A stretch of 64,000 nt of DNA. Origin: Budorcas taxicolor. Its lineage: Eukaryota > Chordata > Mammalia > Artiodactyla > Bovidae. A program made the position numbers and the translations under genes. Under the pieces are notes generated by a model, which had not been told where the DNA came from, ran no database searches, and saw nothing but the letters and a program-made list of their open reading frames with translations. Below are positions 1 to 10,130 of the stretch, piece by piece (the first letter of the stretch is position 1; each line of letters begins with the position of its first letter). The stretch is from positions 38,737,272 through 38,801,271 of the forward strand of contig NC_068910.1 in the NCBI RefSeq assembly GCF_023091745.1, read 5' to 3'.

Positions 1-1186
1 AGGTGGGGACATGGCCAGGATCTTGGGTCACATGGTCACCTGGACTAGAGTGGTGGTAACAAACTGCACTCAACTTTCTTTCACACCCGCTGTCCTTTGC
101 TGCCCCTTGTCTGATTGTTGCTAAGCAACATTATTTCTGCCTTCCCCGCCCCCCTTTTCTTTTGACAAGGCCTTGAAGGCATGAGCTGGTATCTTACTTA
201 GTTTTTAAATACCCACGTGCCAAGGGGAGGGCCGCCCTTAAATTTTGTTTGTTCTTTTGATTGTAATTCATGATGGGCCTTTTGCAGTGGGACTCTGTTT
301 CTGCCTGTCGTGTTAAATAAGGCAGAGAAATCGGTCTATTTAAGGTGCTTGTCAAGTATATGCCTTGAGGCACATTCAAGGTTTTGTGTGTGCGCACAGC
401 TGCTTTGTGGGAAAAGTCTCTGGCAGCTTATGCTGTATTCACAAAATCAACTCAAATTTAATAAAAAGATTAGTAGGTTTTTTTATAATCTTCATTTCAG
501 ATTTACCCGCTTATCCCAATCTTGCACCAACAGACTCCATCTAAAGGGAACAACACTGTAATTTAAATCAATTCCCCGGGCAACATAGAAGGCTCCCAGC
601 ATGTCACACAGTCACTGGTGTGATGCCTGCCACTTGATTATACCAGAGTCCCACACACTGCATGTGGCCCTTGCTGGATTCCTGCCTACTTGCTCAAAGC
701 TTTGAGATGCTTGTCTGAAGGTGGTGGGTATCCTGCGCATGGGCATAGGAAAGCTTTTTGCTCCATTGCCTTGGATGGCTTTGTTTTTGAATAGCTGAGT
801 CACCCCTGGAAAGTAGACCTTAGACCCCTGTTGTATATTCGTTGACTCACAATAATCTATTTGCTAATGGAGAGCACATTTCAGCTCTGCATGCATAGAG
901 TGCTTCCAGAGTAAGGGATCTGTTTTCTTTGTCATCTAATTGAATCTCGGGTCTGCTGTTGTGGCTTCCTCCATTGAGGGCAAAATTAAAGTGGACAGAG
1001 AGCACGTGTAATTGGGTCATGTTTTCATACTGCTCTACAGTTCTCCTGAAAGCACAACCTAGTGGTTGATGAAGGACTTTCTTTTGGCAAAGGCTTCTAT
1101 AATCCTGTCTTCAGAGCATTGATGAAGATGTGCAGTGAATCACTTGAGTTTCTGGTAACATTTTCCCTTCCTTTTTTTTTTTTTTT
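1..1186. other. Unique DNA, no gene seen
   Basis: No repeat family or coding exon is recognised here. Short open frames lack any family resemblance. A T run lies at 1172-1186. The stretch may be intronic or intergenic. Confidence 0.5.
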
Positions 1187-1292
1187 GACATTTGAGGAAA
1201 TGAGGGAGATTTAGGAAGTCTCCTGGGGTCAAAAAAGCAATTCCATGTCAAAATTGGGATTGGGACACACCTTGGATCTCCTCCCACAGTAT
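1187..1292 (-). mobile_element. MIR SINE fragment
   Basis: The order 'tttgaggaaatgaggg' ... 'attgggattgggacac' follows the antisense MIR core (gaggaaactgaggc ... gggattcgaaccc). It is strongly diverged, so the family call is tentative. Confidence 0.4.
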
Positions 1293-1352
1293 CTTTTTTG
1301 TTCTGTCATCTCGTGTAAATAATGATAATCTAGTTTCCATAAGTGCAAATAA

Positions 1353-1632
1353 TAGTGAATACCATGTATTGATATAGTGATTACATACATTAACGAAATT
1401 TTATCTATTTAATTTTGATAGTTTCCTTTACTTTCGTTATTTAGCCCTTATCACAACCCCGTAAGGCAGCTACAGAGCAATGAAGTCTTCCCCTCCTTTT
1501 ATAGATGAAGAACTGATATACAATAGGTTGAGTGGTGGTCCAAGTTACATAGCGCAAAGTGGCAGAGCCAGGATTTGAACCCAGACAATGTGACATCAGA
1601 AACCTTCTTTTCAATACCTACTCCAAACTATC
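1353..1632 (-). mobile_element. MIR SINE
   Basis: An antisense MIR. It shows the tail-side segment with 'cacaaccccgtaaggcag', then 'tatagatgaagaactga', then 'gtggcagagccaggattt' and 'gaacccag'. This is the ancient tRNA-derived SINE found in all placental mammals; no activity is expected. Confidence 0.8.
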
Positions 1633-1702
1633 TTTAGAAGGAGATGGGCCTTCGAGTTTTCCTTTGCAAAATTACTGAATTCCTTCTTAATTGGTTTCTT
1701 CC

Positions 1703-1925
1703 TCTTTGTTGTTCACTCAGTCATGTCCAACTCTTTACGCCCCCATGGACTGCAGTATGCCAGGCCTCTCTGTCCTTCACTGCCTCCTAGAGTTTGCTCA
1801 AATTCCCCTCCATTGAGTCGGTGATGCCGTCTAACCTTCTTATCCTCTGCCATCCTCCTCTCCTTCTTGACTAAAGCATTTCCCAGCGTCAGAGTCTTTT
1901 CCAGTGAGTCAGCTACTACCAACTC
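1703..1925 (-). mobile_element. BovB LINE 3' fragment
   Basis: Antisense 3' end of the RTE-clade LINE BovB. It begins 'tcactcagtcatgtccaac' and runs through 'ctgcagtatgccaggcc', 'gtcggtgatgcc' and 'cagcgtcagagtcttttcc'. On the minus strand it encodes a decayed C-terminal piece of the BovB polyprotein. It is truncated and more diverged than the other copies in the window. Confidence 0.8.
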
Positions 1926-2077
1926 GACTTGTTCTTCCTCTACTACCCTGAAACATGACATTCTGAGATGTGCTACCCAGGAGCAAATGTCTGCGTACGA
2001 GAGGTACATGCTAACTGCCTACTTAACAGTCTTCAGCATAGTGTTTATCACAGCTGTCTTCTGTTTTTGTCTCTGCA

Positions 2078-2182
2078 GCTAGATTTTGGAGCACCTGGAG
2101 GGACCAAATCTTTTGCCCTGCCCTCCTGGCCCAGTGCCCAGCATAATGCTGGTCTTTAGTTAAAAGCTGGTTGAAAAGAATT
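2078..2182 (+). mobile_element. L2 3' tail, diverged
   Basis: The stretch 'cagtgcccagcataatgctgg' in shortened form, followed by 'ggttgaaaag', resembles the L2 3' end (cagtgcctggcacatag ... tgttgaatg). It is short, so the call is weak. Confidence 0.4.
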
Positions 2183-2607
2183 TCATGCTTGTTCTAAAAT
2201 GGTTTTCACTGTTCCAAACTCTTGCAGTGTTTTTGCTGAGGACATTTTAGGTTAGCTGAAGGCTGATTTTTTTTTTTTTTTTTAACAAGGATGCCTGATG
2301 CCGTCCTATCTCTCCCCAAACTACCTGAGTCCAGAAAGCTTTCTGAAAACAGATTTCTTATAGTTGACTTGTCTTCTCCCAGGAATGTGGACTGACTTCA
2401 TCCTCTGAGGGTATCTTCTCCTTGATGCCTGCCCCCTGCCCCCACCCTGTGTTGGATCTTTTTTCTCTCTTGTGCCTATAGTTTTGAGATTACCTGACTT
2501 CATTCAATACATGATCATGAAAAACAATAATTCCCTTCCTTCTCTGTGCTTGGCCTTCTGGCAGAGTCATGGTATGCCTTTGCTCTTAACTGTTGGAGCA
2601 TCCCTGT
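2183..2607. other. Unique DNA with a T run
   Basis: Nothing is recognised apart from a 17-base T run at 2267-2283. Confidence 0.5.
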
Positions 2608-2706
2608 GGTGTGGTGGTGTATCATCCCCATTTTACACTGGGTACCCTGAGCCCAGAGAGTGTTAGTAACTAATCTGGACTAAGCTGGGATTTGAACCCA
2701 TACCTG
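2608..2706 (-). mobile_element. MIR SINE fragment
   Basis: An antisense MIR core: 'catccccattttacactgg', 'gtgttagtaac', then 'gggatttgaaccca'. Confidence 0.65.
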
Positions 2707-2959
2707 GAGGGTTCTTGACAGTATCTCTACTCAACCACTTGAGTGAATTAATAGAGTTGTGCTTCTCCAGAAATGTCTGGGGCCTCTTAGCACCTCGTGG
2801 GGTTCTACATTTAAGTCATACTGCTCCGTGGGGATAAATCTCAAGGAGCAATAACCAGGAGACTAGGATAGGTCTCGAAGCGACGATGTTCGTGCTGAAC
2901 TGCGAAAGACGGGAGAGACCGTGAGGCATTGTAGACTAGTTGGGTGACAATATTTCTCA
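2707..2959. other. Unique DNA
   Basis: No repeat or gene is recognised. Confidence 0.5.
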
Positions 2960-3335
2960 CCTAAGTTGCTGCCGTGGCCTCCTTGCTGGTTTCTGCACTG
3001 GCCTCTTGATCCTTTGTGTCTGAGCGTGGAGCCCGTCCCATCTGTTCCCCATGGCCAGAGGAATCCGTACAGGTCTCATGATGTTACCTGGTTGCGTGGC
3101 ACCCTCAGTGGTTCCCCACTTGTGCTTAGGATAAAGGACATGCTTTCAGGGTCCACAGGGTCCTGCATGAGTCACCCCACTTACCTCCCAGCCTCACCTG
3201 CAGTCCCCACTCCACGATCTCTGCTCCAGCCACACTGAGTCATTTCGTCCTGGCTGTCGGGGAACTTGCTCTGCACTCTGGGCGTTTCTTGTCCTTTATC
3301 TTCTCTCTGAAATGATCTCCCCATCTCCATCATGC
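2960..3335 (+). mobile_element. L2 LINE, 3' region
   Basis: A sense L2 in its typical order: 'gcctccttgctggtttctgc', then 'ataaaggacatgctttcag', 'ccagccacactgagtcat' and 'gggcgtttcttgtcc'. It is an ancient copy. The tail appears to resume at 3597 after a MIR. Confidence 0.6.
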
Positions 3336-3364
3336 CTCTTGGGACCCCTCATCGTCCGCAGCCC

Positions 3365-3590
3365 CTGGAGCCGGACTGCTTGGGTTTGACCCTCATCTCT
3401 GGTTTTGCTGGTCATGTCACCTTCAGCCTCTCAGTCTCTCCATTTTCTCATCTGGAAAATGGTAAGATTATTGTATGTGCCTCACGGTGTTTTGATGAGA
3501 ACCAAAAGAGCCTGTCCATGTGAAACACTTCAGGAGTACGTGGCCCATATTAAATGCTCTAAACAGTTGGCTGTCATGGCTGGGTTTTGC
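3365..3590 (+). mobile_element. MIR SINE
   Basis: A sense MIR: 'ggactgcttgggtttgacc', 'cattttctcatctggaaaat' and 'gtgcctcacggtgttttgat'. It lies between two L2 pieces, which suggests insertion into the L2. Confidence 0.7.
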
Positions 3591-3596
3591 CTTTGC

Positions 3597-3702
3597 TCTT
3601 ACCCACCCCATTCATTGTGAGCTCAGATACCATGCCTGTCTCCTCTAAGGCTTTGCACAGGCAGGCTCTTCCATATTTGTAGAATGAATGAGGAAAAGAA
3701 TG
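3597..3702 (+). mobile_element. L2 3' tail
   Basis: 'ttgtgagctcagataccatg' followed by 'tttgtagaatgaatgag' resembles the end of L2 (gtgagctcc ... tgttgaatgaatg). It is probably the continuation of the L2 at 2960-3335. Confidence 0.5.
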
Positions 3703-3806
3703 TGCATCCAGGGATCTTGGTAAAACTCAGGTTCTAATTCAGTAGGTCTGGGTGAAGCCTGAGATTCTGCATTTCTGACAAGCTGCTGTGCTGATGCAAG
3801 GCCCTA
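3703..3806. mobile_element. MER5-type hAT fragment
   Basis: 'ttctaattcagtaggtctgg', 'gcctgagattctgcatttct' and 'gacaagctgctgtgctgatg' match the right half of MER5A, a non-autonomous hAT-Charlie DNA transposon. The left part is lost. Confidence 0.7.
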
Positions 3807-4404
3807 AGGGACAACAGCCAGTTGTCTTCTCTCGCTTTAAGGCTGTCATGTGGATGAGGGATGTTCAAAGCCCTTAACAACAGAGAATTAAGGCCAGCAG
3901 AGTCCAGTGACCAGAGGCAGAGTTTCAGATTTTAGGAACATGCTTCCGACTGTCATCAGTGCTGAGCGATTGCTCAAGGAAGAGGCCCGCTTCAAAGGAC
4001 GGGTTTCCCCTCATTCACAGGAGACTAAGCATTTGTCAGAGATGTTGGAGACAGTTTCTACCATGGGACAGAGGTTAGGTAGATGATCCCATCTGTCTGT
4101 GTTTTCCCATCGAAGGACCCAGCTGTTTCTTCTCTTTCTGCTTCCCGTGGAAGCACTGTGTTTGGGGACATTGGGTCAGCAAACAGCTGGGGAGAGTACA
4201 GACATACTGTCCAAGTGAGAAGCTCTCAGAGAACTGTGTTCATTTCATTTTGTTGAAGACCATTGGTCATAGTGGAAAGATGGGATTATTGAATATTTGA
4301 AAAGGTGAGCAAATATAAAGAAACTTACCTATCTGAATCAAAATAATCCCTAATCTGGTGTAAATGAATAGGTAAGATGTATTGGGGGGGGGGGCAGTGG
4401 GTGA
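3807..4404. other. Mostly unclassified, possible old repeat
   Basis: At about 3930-4110 the text 'catttgtcagagatgttgg' ... 'gaggttaggtagatgatccc' has the look of an ancient interspersed repeat that I cannot name. A run of 11 G lies at 4384-4394. No exon is seen. Confidence 0.3.
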
Positions 4405-4635
4405 CTGTATGCTTAAGAAGTTCTGGCTCTGGGGTCAGACTTGGGTTCAGGTCCCTCTGCCCCACCTGTCATGAGCTGTGTGACCATGGGCACATCACTT
4501 AACCTCACTATACCTTAGTTTCTCTCACTGGTAACTATGGTTCATAATAGTACGGAACTGATGGCATTATTTTAGGGTGAGGTGAGTCATGTAGGGAACA
4601 CAGTTGGCCGCCTGCCTTGCACGACCTAAGCACCT
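4405..4635 (+). mobile_element. MIR SINE
   Basis: A near full-length sense MIR: 'ttctggctctggggtcagac', 'gagctgtgtgaccatgggca', 'catcacttaacctcac' and 'ttagtttctctcactgg'. It is one of the better preserved MIRs here. Confidence 0.8.
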
Positions 4636-6385
4636 AGTAGCTGAGTAGCTGGTGTGGCTAAATTTGCAATTGCCAACTTTCAGAACATCTCTTAGGAAGA
4701 TCAAACACTGCCCTTCAGACGTTGATATATCTCTAAAAAAGCTTCAGGATGTGGACTGTTCAGAGGTATCCACTGCCAGACACACTTTAACCTTTTTGAA
4801 TTTCTTATACTTTATTGAGCGAGCTTATGATCAAGAGGAGCTCGAGAGCTGTAGCCTTTTGAAAAGGAGCCATCAGGCCCGTCTCTGCTTGCACAAGCCT
4901 CGATCGCAGCCTCAGTTACTGATGGGGCCTTTGCTGGAGATGGCAGACCCATCTTGTGTATAAAATTACAGACCCAACCAAGAGAGGAAGTTGTGTTTAT
5001 CTTCATGCAAGCAGCAGGCATTCCGGCCACTCTTGACAGACAGGAGGCAGATATTGCCAATCTGCTCTTTTCCTGAAACTACCCACCCTGCTGTGTGTTC
5101 TTTGTGAGTTTAGAGGGGTGCCTGCCACTTGGCCTGCTGGGAGACATTCTCTACCTGGCTGTGAGCACAGTTGAGCTCCCTGGAGAAAGGATGTCCAATG
5201 GTTACTTTCTCGGTACTATTGGTCGAGGAAGGGGCCAGCGTGGCTCCCACAGAAGGCAGAAATTGTGCTTGTGTCCTCTGATTTGGGGAGCAAAGTGGAG
5301 AGTGGCCACAGGTGTGGGGAGAAGAATATGTCCCTTCAAAGAGTCCCATGTTTATGCCCCTGACAAAGCCATAGCTGGAGGTCAGTGCAGAAAAACTCCA
5401 AGAAGAGCAGTTGTAATAATTGAGAAAATAAGTTGGGCAATTATTTCTCTTATTGACATTTAGAAGTTCTTTCTTTTTTTTCTTTTTTTTTTTTTTTGGT
5501 CTGGTATTTTTCTGGGTACATTTGAGTTCCAATTTGGGTGCTTCTGAAATGTCTGAATATTTTGTGCTGCTAAAATTACATGTGTCTAAAAATGTTATCA
5601 GCGATTACACTTATGTATAAGCTCACTTGGACTTCTGCTAGCAAGTTTCGGAGACTGAGGTCACCGCTCCCCATAGCCATTCTCAGAAACATGGCATTTT
5701 CAGGTAAAGGTAAAAAACAGAATAATCCAGCCTAGTTTAGCCATCAAGTAAGAGGCCTGCTCTTGAGAACTTTGCTTCTGTCTTGTCGACAAAGAATACT
5801 GGGGTTTTGTTGCCATAGTTTCAGTGAAAAATTTGACCTTAGCTACAATAACATACAGTTAGAAAGAACTAGCTAATCGGTTTTCTAAAATTAGTGTTCT
5901 CTAGTACATAAACCAGTAAGAACAGAGTATTTAATTAAATATTACACAAGAATATAAAAGCCCAGGGGAATGCAGTCACTTGATTGGGGCAGAGAGAGGA
6001 AGGAAGCCCATAATCGACCTTTACTGGTCTCTTGCAAGCTAGAAGAACTTTTTTTCTTTTTAATGGTAGCATTGACTATTTTCAGATCTGTCAGGAATGA
6101 ATATATAAAGCTGAGAGAATGAAGCAGAACATTCAACATTATTTCCAGTTGTCCCTTGCGGGGTGCAGACTCGCAAGGCAAGAGCTGAAAAGGATGTTGG
6201 GCCATTATTCTCTCAAGGACACTTGGTGGTCTCATAGTCAGCTTGGAAAGGAGAGGCATGTCGAAGTTTATTTACTGTCTGAAATCTTAGCCACTAGGTT
6301 CTAGACTTTAGTTCCTTTGAGTGCTGAGTGTGTGATTAGGGGACCAACACCCTTTGTTCCCTCTACCCCACAATTAGTTAGGCTT
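4636..6385. other. Unique DNA, no gene seen
   Basis: Nothing is recognised on either strand. Open frames of 100-140 codons at 4652-4963, 5095-5463 and 5110-5532 overlap one another and have no family features. A T-rich run lies at about 5471-5498. Confidence 0.5.
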
Positions 6386-6398
6386 TGAGTGCTGATTG

Positions 6399-6525
6399 CT
6401 GCTGCTGCTAAGTCACTTCAGTCATGTCCGACTCTGTGCAACCCCATCAATGGCAGCCCACCAGGCTCCCCCATCCCTGGGATTCTCCAGGCAAGAGCAC
6501 GAGTGGGGTGCCATTGCCTTCTCCG
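6399..6525 (-). mobile_element. Bov-A SINE monomer
   Basis: A single antisense Bov-A unit with 'gctaagtcacttcagtcatg', 'gggattctccaggcaagag' and 'gtgccattgccttctcc'. It is flanked by a perfect 13-base target duplication, tgagtgctgattg, at 6386-6398 and 6526-6538, which fixes both ends. Most Bov-A2 copies are dimers; this one has one unit. Confidence 0.92.
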
Positions 6526-6744
6526 TGAGTGCTGATTGAGCACCCCCAGAATGATCTGTATGTAGATTATGCAAAATTTGGCATTTCTCGTCACCCACCT
6601 ATTAAGACCCCCTGCCTTAGCTGGTCTTTTGGTGATGGCTGAAAATGTTACTGATATTGTGTCAATCCAGAAAACTGTGTTAATATTTCTGGAGTGAAGT
6701 AGGTTTCAGGCTCTGTAGTTTCAGGACATTTATTCAGATGTCCT

Positions 6745-6976
6745 GGGGCATCCCTGTAAAGTGGTAAAGAATCTACTCAGTGGTGAAGAATCCGCTGGCC
6801 AGTGCAGGAGATACGGGTTTGATCCCTGGGTCAGGAAGATTCCCTGGAGAAGGAAATGGCAAGCCACACCAGTTTTCTTCTCTGGAAAATCCCATGGACT
6901 GAGAACCCTGGAGGGCTACAGTCCAAGGAATCGAAAAAGAGTCAGACACGACTTAGTGACTAAATGACAGCAGTAA
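6745..6976 (+). mobile_element. Bov-tA SINE
   Basis: A tRNA-Glu-like head (B-box region 'gggtttgatccctgggtc') joined to a BovB-derived body: 'ccctggagaaggaaatggca', 'gtcagacacgacttagtgac'. The head is rearranged, with 'gtggtaaagaatc' and 'gtggtgaagaatcc' repeated in tandem. Confidence 0.88.
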
Positions 6977-7839
6977 CATTTAGATCCCTAGTTGACATTC
7001 TTGTCTAATTTTTCCACTGCCTGCTGTGGATACTGCAGAGGTGCAATTGAGTTCCTCTCTTTGCCAGGTTTATTACTGGTTGAAAACATGGTTCAGGGTT
7101 TTCTGGAACTTCCATTGTTGCATCTTCTTATCAATAACATTGTGATGATTGTTCTCTATTAGTTTCATTTTTATGATTTCAGCCTTTTCTACTTGAAAAA
7201 AAAATCCTGTCATAGAATTTGAAGTGTAGGGCATATTTAGGGGGCTATTAAATATGAACTGTTTCCATTTGATTTTTTTTCACCATTTTGCATGTTTCTG
7301 TATTGGTGTCTTAACTATTACAATGGAAAATATGTCCTTGGCAAGACTCAGAAATGTAGTCTCAAAGGTCATTGGATTGTGCAAGCTTCTTGACTATTTA
7401 CGAGGTCATCTACCTGAACAAAAGAAATGGTCCATGCCCTTAAGGAATTTGCAATCTTAGGAGAGATGAGTGAGGAATACTTTAGGGATTATTCTTGGAG
7501 AATGTTGAATCCTAGATATGGTTTTTATTCCCGTGATGTTCATTGTTTCCATCAGATCAGTATGCCCGCAGCATTTGAATTCATCTTAATAATAGCTTAA
7601 GAAAAATTGCAGTTAGAGAGCTTTCTGAAAAGTGACAGCATAGGTTTTAAAGTACTTCCAACTGACCTAGCTTTCACTGTCCATGTGTTCTCAGGCCTTG
7701 GCGTTAATGCGGATAACTGAATTGATTATAGTTAGCAAATGCCATTGAAGAGGTTGAGTGTCTGTTCGGCTGGTGGAATGGTGAACTAGTTAGGACTCTT
7801 GGTTGTGAATAATATAGCCAGCTTGAATTATCTCAACAT
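6977..7839. other. Unique DNA
   Basis: No gene or clear repeat. From about 7770 a diverged repeat of unknown name may begin; its text appears to continue past the SINE at 7850-8053. Confidence 0.45.
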
Positions 7840-7849
7840 AAAGGGACTT

Positions 7850-8053
7850 CCCAGGCGGCATTAGTGGTAAAGAACCTGCCTGCCAATTGCAGGAGACAGA
7901 AGAGTCCTGGGTAGGGAAGATCCCTTGGAGAAGGAAATGGCAGCCCATTCCAGTATTCTTGCCTGGGAAATCCCAGTGACACGGGAGCATGGTGGGCTAC
8001 AGTCCATGGGGTCGCAAAGAGTCGGACGCAACTTATCCACTAGACAACTAAAC
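7850..8053 (+). mobile_element. Bov-tA SINE
   Basis: A complete sense Bov-tA ('ggtaaagaacctgcctgcc', 'ggagaaggaaatggcagccc', 'ggtcgcaaagagtcggacg'). The 10-mer aaagggactt is at 7840-7849 and 8054-8063. It overlaps the usual SINE start (gggacttccc), so the exact 5' boundary is ambiguous. Confidence 0.9.
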
Positions 8054-8063
8054 AAAGGGACTT

Positions 8064-8539
8064 TTTACTGGCTCAGATAGCTCCTTCATTGCATGAAGAG
8101 CAGGGGTGCAGGGGGCTCAGGATTAGCCCCATTCAGGCACTGAGCACCTCCAGCAGCCTGCTCCTTGGCTCTGCTCTCTCTGCACATCAGTTACTTTGTG
8201 CTCTCCCTTGTCCTCATCTAGTTTTGGTGTCAGGATTGTACTGTGCTACTATAACACCTTGTGCAGTGTTCCCTGGAACTGTTTATCAATTCTTTGGGAG
8301 AGTTTGTGTAGCATTGGAATTACCTCTTCCTGGAAACTATAAAAATCTTTATGTTTTCTTTATGGCAAGATAAACAACTTACCAGTAGACCATTTCTTTA
8401 TGTCCCTAAAGGGCTGTTTCTCCTTGGATCAGTTTTACAAGTTGTCTGTTTCTAAGAACGTAGACATGCCCTCTCAATTTTCAAACCTGTAATATCCTTT
8501 TATTATCTTGTTCATCTCAGAAGTGTCTGGTTTGGTCCC
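8064..8539. other. Unclassified, probably an old repeat
   Basis: The text at 8064-8130 ('ctggctcagatagctcc' ... 'gggggctcaggattagcc') resembles an ancient interspersed element that I cannot name. No exon is recognised; the open frame at 8089-8373 has no family features. Confidence 0.3.
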
Positions 8540-8867
8540 TGTGGTAGGTTTAACCATCTCCCTCTCTCTTGTAATGTCCACTTTGTAATCCCCAGAACCT
8601 GTGAATATATTACCTTATTTGGTAAACGGAACTTCACAGACATGATTACATTAAGGATCTTGAGATGGGAAGATTATCCTGATGTAATCACAAGGGTCCT
8701 TATAGGAGGGGAGCAGGGGGTTGGGGTGAGTAGTAGATGATGTGAGCATGGAGTCAACAGGAGCTTGACTATGAGCCAGGGAGTGCAGGAAGCTGGAAAA
8801 GGCAAGGACATGGATTCTCCCTTGAAGTCTCCGGAAGGGATGCAGCCCTGCTGATGGTTTACTTTTA
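8540..8867 (+). mobile_element. MLT1-type LTR, left part
   Basis: 'taatccccagaacctgtgaa', 'accttatttggtaaacgg', 'aaggatcttgagatggga' and 'aagctggaaaaggcaagg' follow the MLT1 (ERVL-MaLR) solitary LTR. It is a fossil with no reading frame. It is split by an L1 tail and resumes at 9199. Confidence 0.8.
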
Positions 8868-9187
8868 TTTTTTTTTTATGTTTATAATTTATTTTTTAAT
8901 GGAAGGATAATTGCTTTACTGAATTTTGTTGTTTTCTGTCAAATCTCAACATGACTCAGTCATAGATATACATATGTCTCCTCCCTCTTGAGCTCCCTCC
9001 CGTCTCCTTCCCTGTCGCACGCTTTTAGGTTGATACAGAGCCCCTGTTTGAGTTCCCTGAGTCATAGAGCAAATTCCCATTTGCTGTCTGTTTTAGATAT
9101 GGTAATGTAAATTTCCATGTTACTGTCTCCATACATCTCACCCACTCCTCCCCTCTCCCCATTTCCATAAGTTTGTTCGCTATGTCT
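8868..9187 (-). mobile_element. Ruminant L1 3' end
   Basis: Antisense 3' tail of a ruminant L1: a T-rich start (poly-A on the other strand), 'ataattgctttactgaattt', 'catagatatacatatgtctc' and 'gagttccctgagtcatagag'. The perfect 11-base target duplication gtttactttta at 8857-8867 and 9188-9198 marks the ends. It is 5' truncated, as is usual for L1, and lies inside the MLT1. Confidence 0.88.
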
Positions 9188-9198
9188 GTTTACTTTTA

Positions 9199-9300
9199 AG
9201 TTTCGTGATATTGAGAGCATTAGATGTGTGTTACTCTTAAGCAACTAAATTTTGGTAGTTTGTTACAGTATCAACAGGATTACTATAATATTCCAATATT
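9199..9300 (+). mobile_element. MLT1-type LTR, right part
   Basis: 'aagcaactaaattttggtag' and 'tttgttacagtatcaacagg' match the MLT1 end (gccactaagtttgtgg ... tttgttacagcagc). It continues the LTR interrupted at 8867. Confidence 0.75.
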
Positions 9301-9344
9301 ATATATTTGTTTGCTCTCTTTTCTGGATAAGTATGAGCATGTTT

Positions 9345-9557
9345 GGGCTTCCCTCATAGCTCAGTTGGCAAAGAATCTGCTTGCAATGCAGGAGGCCCGG
9401 GTTCGATCCCTGGGTCAGGAAGATCCCCTGGAGAAGGAAATGCAATCCACTCCAGTATTCTTGCCTGAAAAACCCCATGTGCCGAGGAGCCTGGGAGGCT
9501 ATAGTCCATGGGGTCACAAGAGTTGGACATGACTTAGCGACTACACCACCACCATGG
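9345..9557 (+). mobile_element. Bov-tA SINE
   Basis: A complete sense Bov-tA. The target duplication gcatgttt is at 9337-9344 and 9558-9565. The head keeps an intact internal Pol III B box. The body shows 'cccctggagaaggaaatgca' and 'ggggtcacaagagttggac'. Confidence 0.93.
9400..9410 (+). promoter_or_regulatory. Pol III B box in Bov-tA
   Basis: GGTTCGATCCC, a perfect tRNA-type B box (consensus GGTTCGANTCC class) in the SINE head. Such an internal promoter can recruit TFIIIC. Whether this copy is transcribed cannot be told from sequence. Confidence 0.7.
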
Positions 9558-9588
9558 GCATGTTTTACTGTTGTGTCAGTCATCAAAA

Positions 9589-9805
9589 GGGCGTCCCTGG
9601 TGGCTCAGATGGTGACGAGTCAGCCTGCAATTCAGGAGACCTGGGTTTGATCCCTGAGTTGGGCAGATCCCCTGGAGAAGGGAATGGCAACCCACTCCAG
9701 TAGTCTTGCCTGGGAAATCCCATGGACGGAGGAACCTGTCAGGCTCCAATCCATGGGGTCCAAAGAGTTGGACACGACTGAGTGACTAACAACTTGCGCT
9801 TTCTT
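9589..9805 (+). mobile_element. Bov-tA SINE
   Basis: A second complete sense Bov-tA, 31 bases after the previous one. The target duplication agtcatcaaaa is at 9578-9588 and 9806-9816, so it is an independent insertion and not a tandem duplication. An A run follows. Confidence 0.93.
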
Positions 9806-9879
9806 AGTCATCAAAAAAAAAAACACCAAAAAACAAAGTTTGGCCTTACTGATTCTAAAATGGGTTGGCCTTGAAGTTC

Positions 9880-9955
9880 ATTCATTTCTGTCCCTTATTA
9901 TTGTCTTCTTTCTACCGTCTTTGGATTTATTCTGCCCTTCCCTTACTGCTCTCTT
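9880..9955 (-). mobile_element. Old L1, antisense, piece 1
   Basis: 'tttctaccgtctttggattt' and 'attctgcccttcccttac' follow the antisense ORF2 region of an old mammalian L1. The element resumes at 10131. Confidence 0.6.
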
Positions 9956-10130
9956 TTTAAAAAATTTATTTTAATTGAATAATTACAATATTGTGATTTT
10001 TTTTTTTTTTTTTTGCCATACATCAACATGAATTGGCCACAGGTATACATGTGTCCCCTGCTTCCCACTTCCCTCCCTACCCTGTCCCTCTGGGTTGTCC
10101 CATAGCATTGACTTGGGGTGCCCTGCTTCC
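9956..10130 (-). mobile_element. Ruminant L1 3' end inside old L1
   Basis: 'ttgccatacatcaacatg', 'ggccacaggtatacatgtg' and 'ccctgtccctctgggttg' are the antisense 3' UTR of a ruminant L1. The flanks repeat as ccttactgctctctt (9941-9955) and ctttactactctctt (10131-10145), 13 of 15 identical, which is a slightly aged target duplication. Confidence 0.85.

Noticed and set aside
9380..9415. tRNA gene
   Set aside because: The A/B-box text belongs to the Bov-tA SINE head; no full cloverleaf with acceptor stem is present.
9381..9650. Repeated frames with 'GFDPWVRKIPWRRKWQPTPVF'-like text in many places
   Set aside because: These are translations of the Bov-tA/Bov-A body and recur wherever the SINE occurs. 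They are not a protein family.
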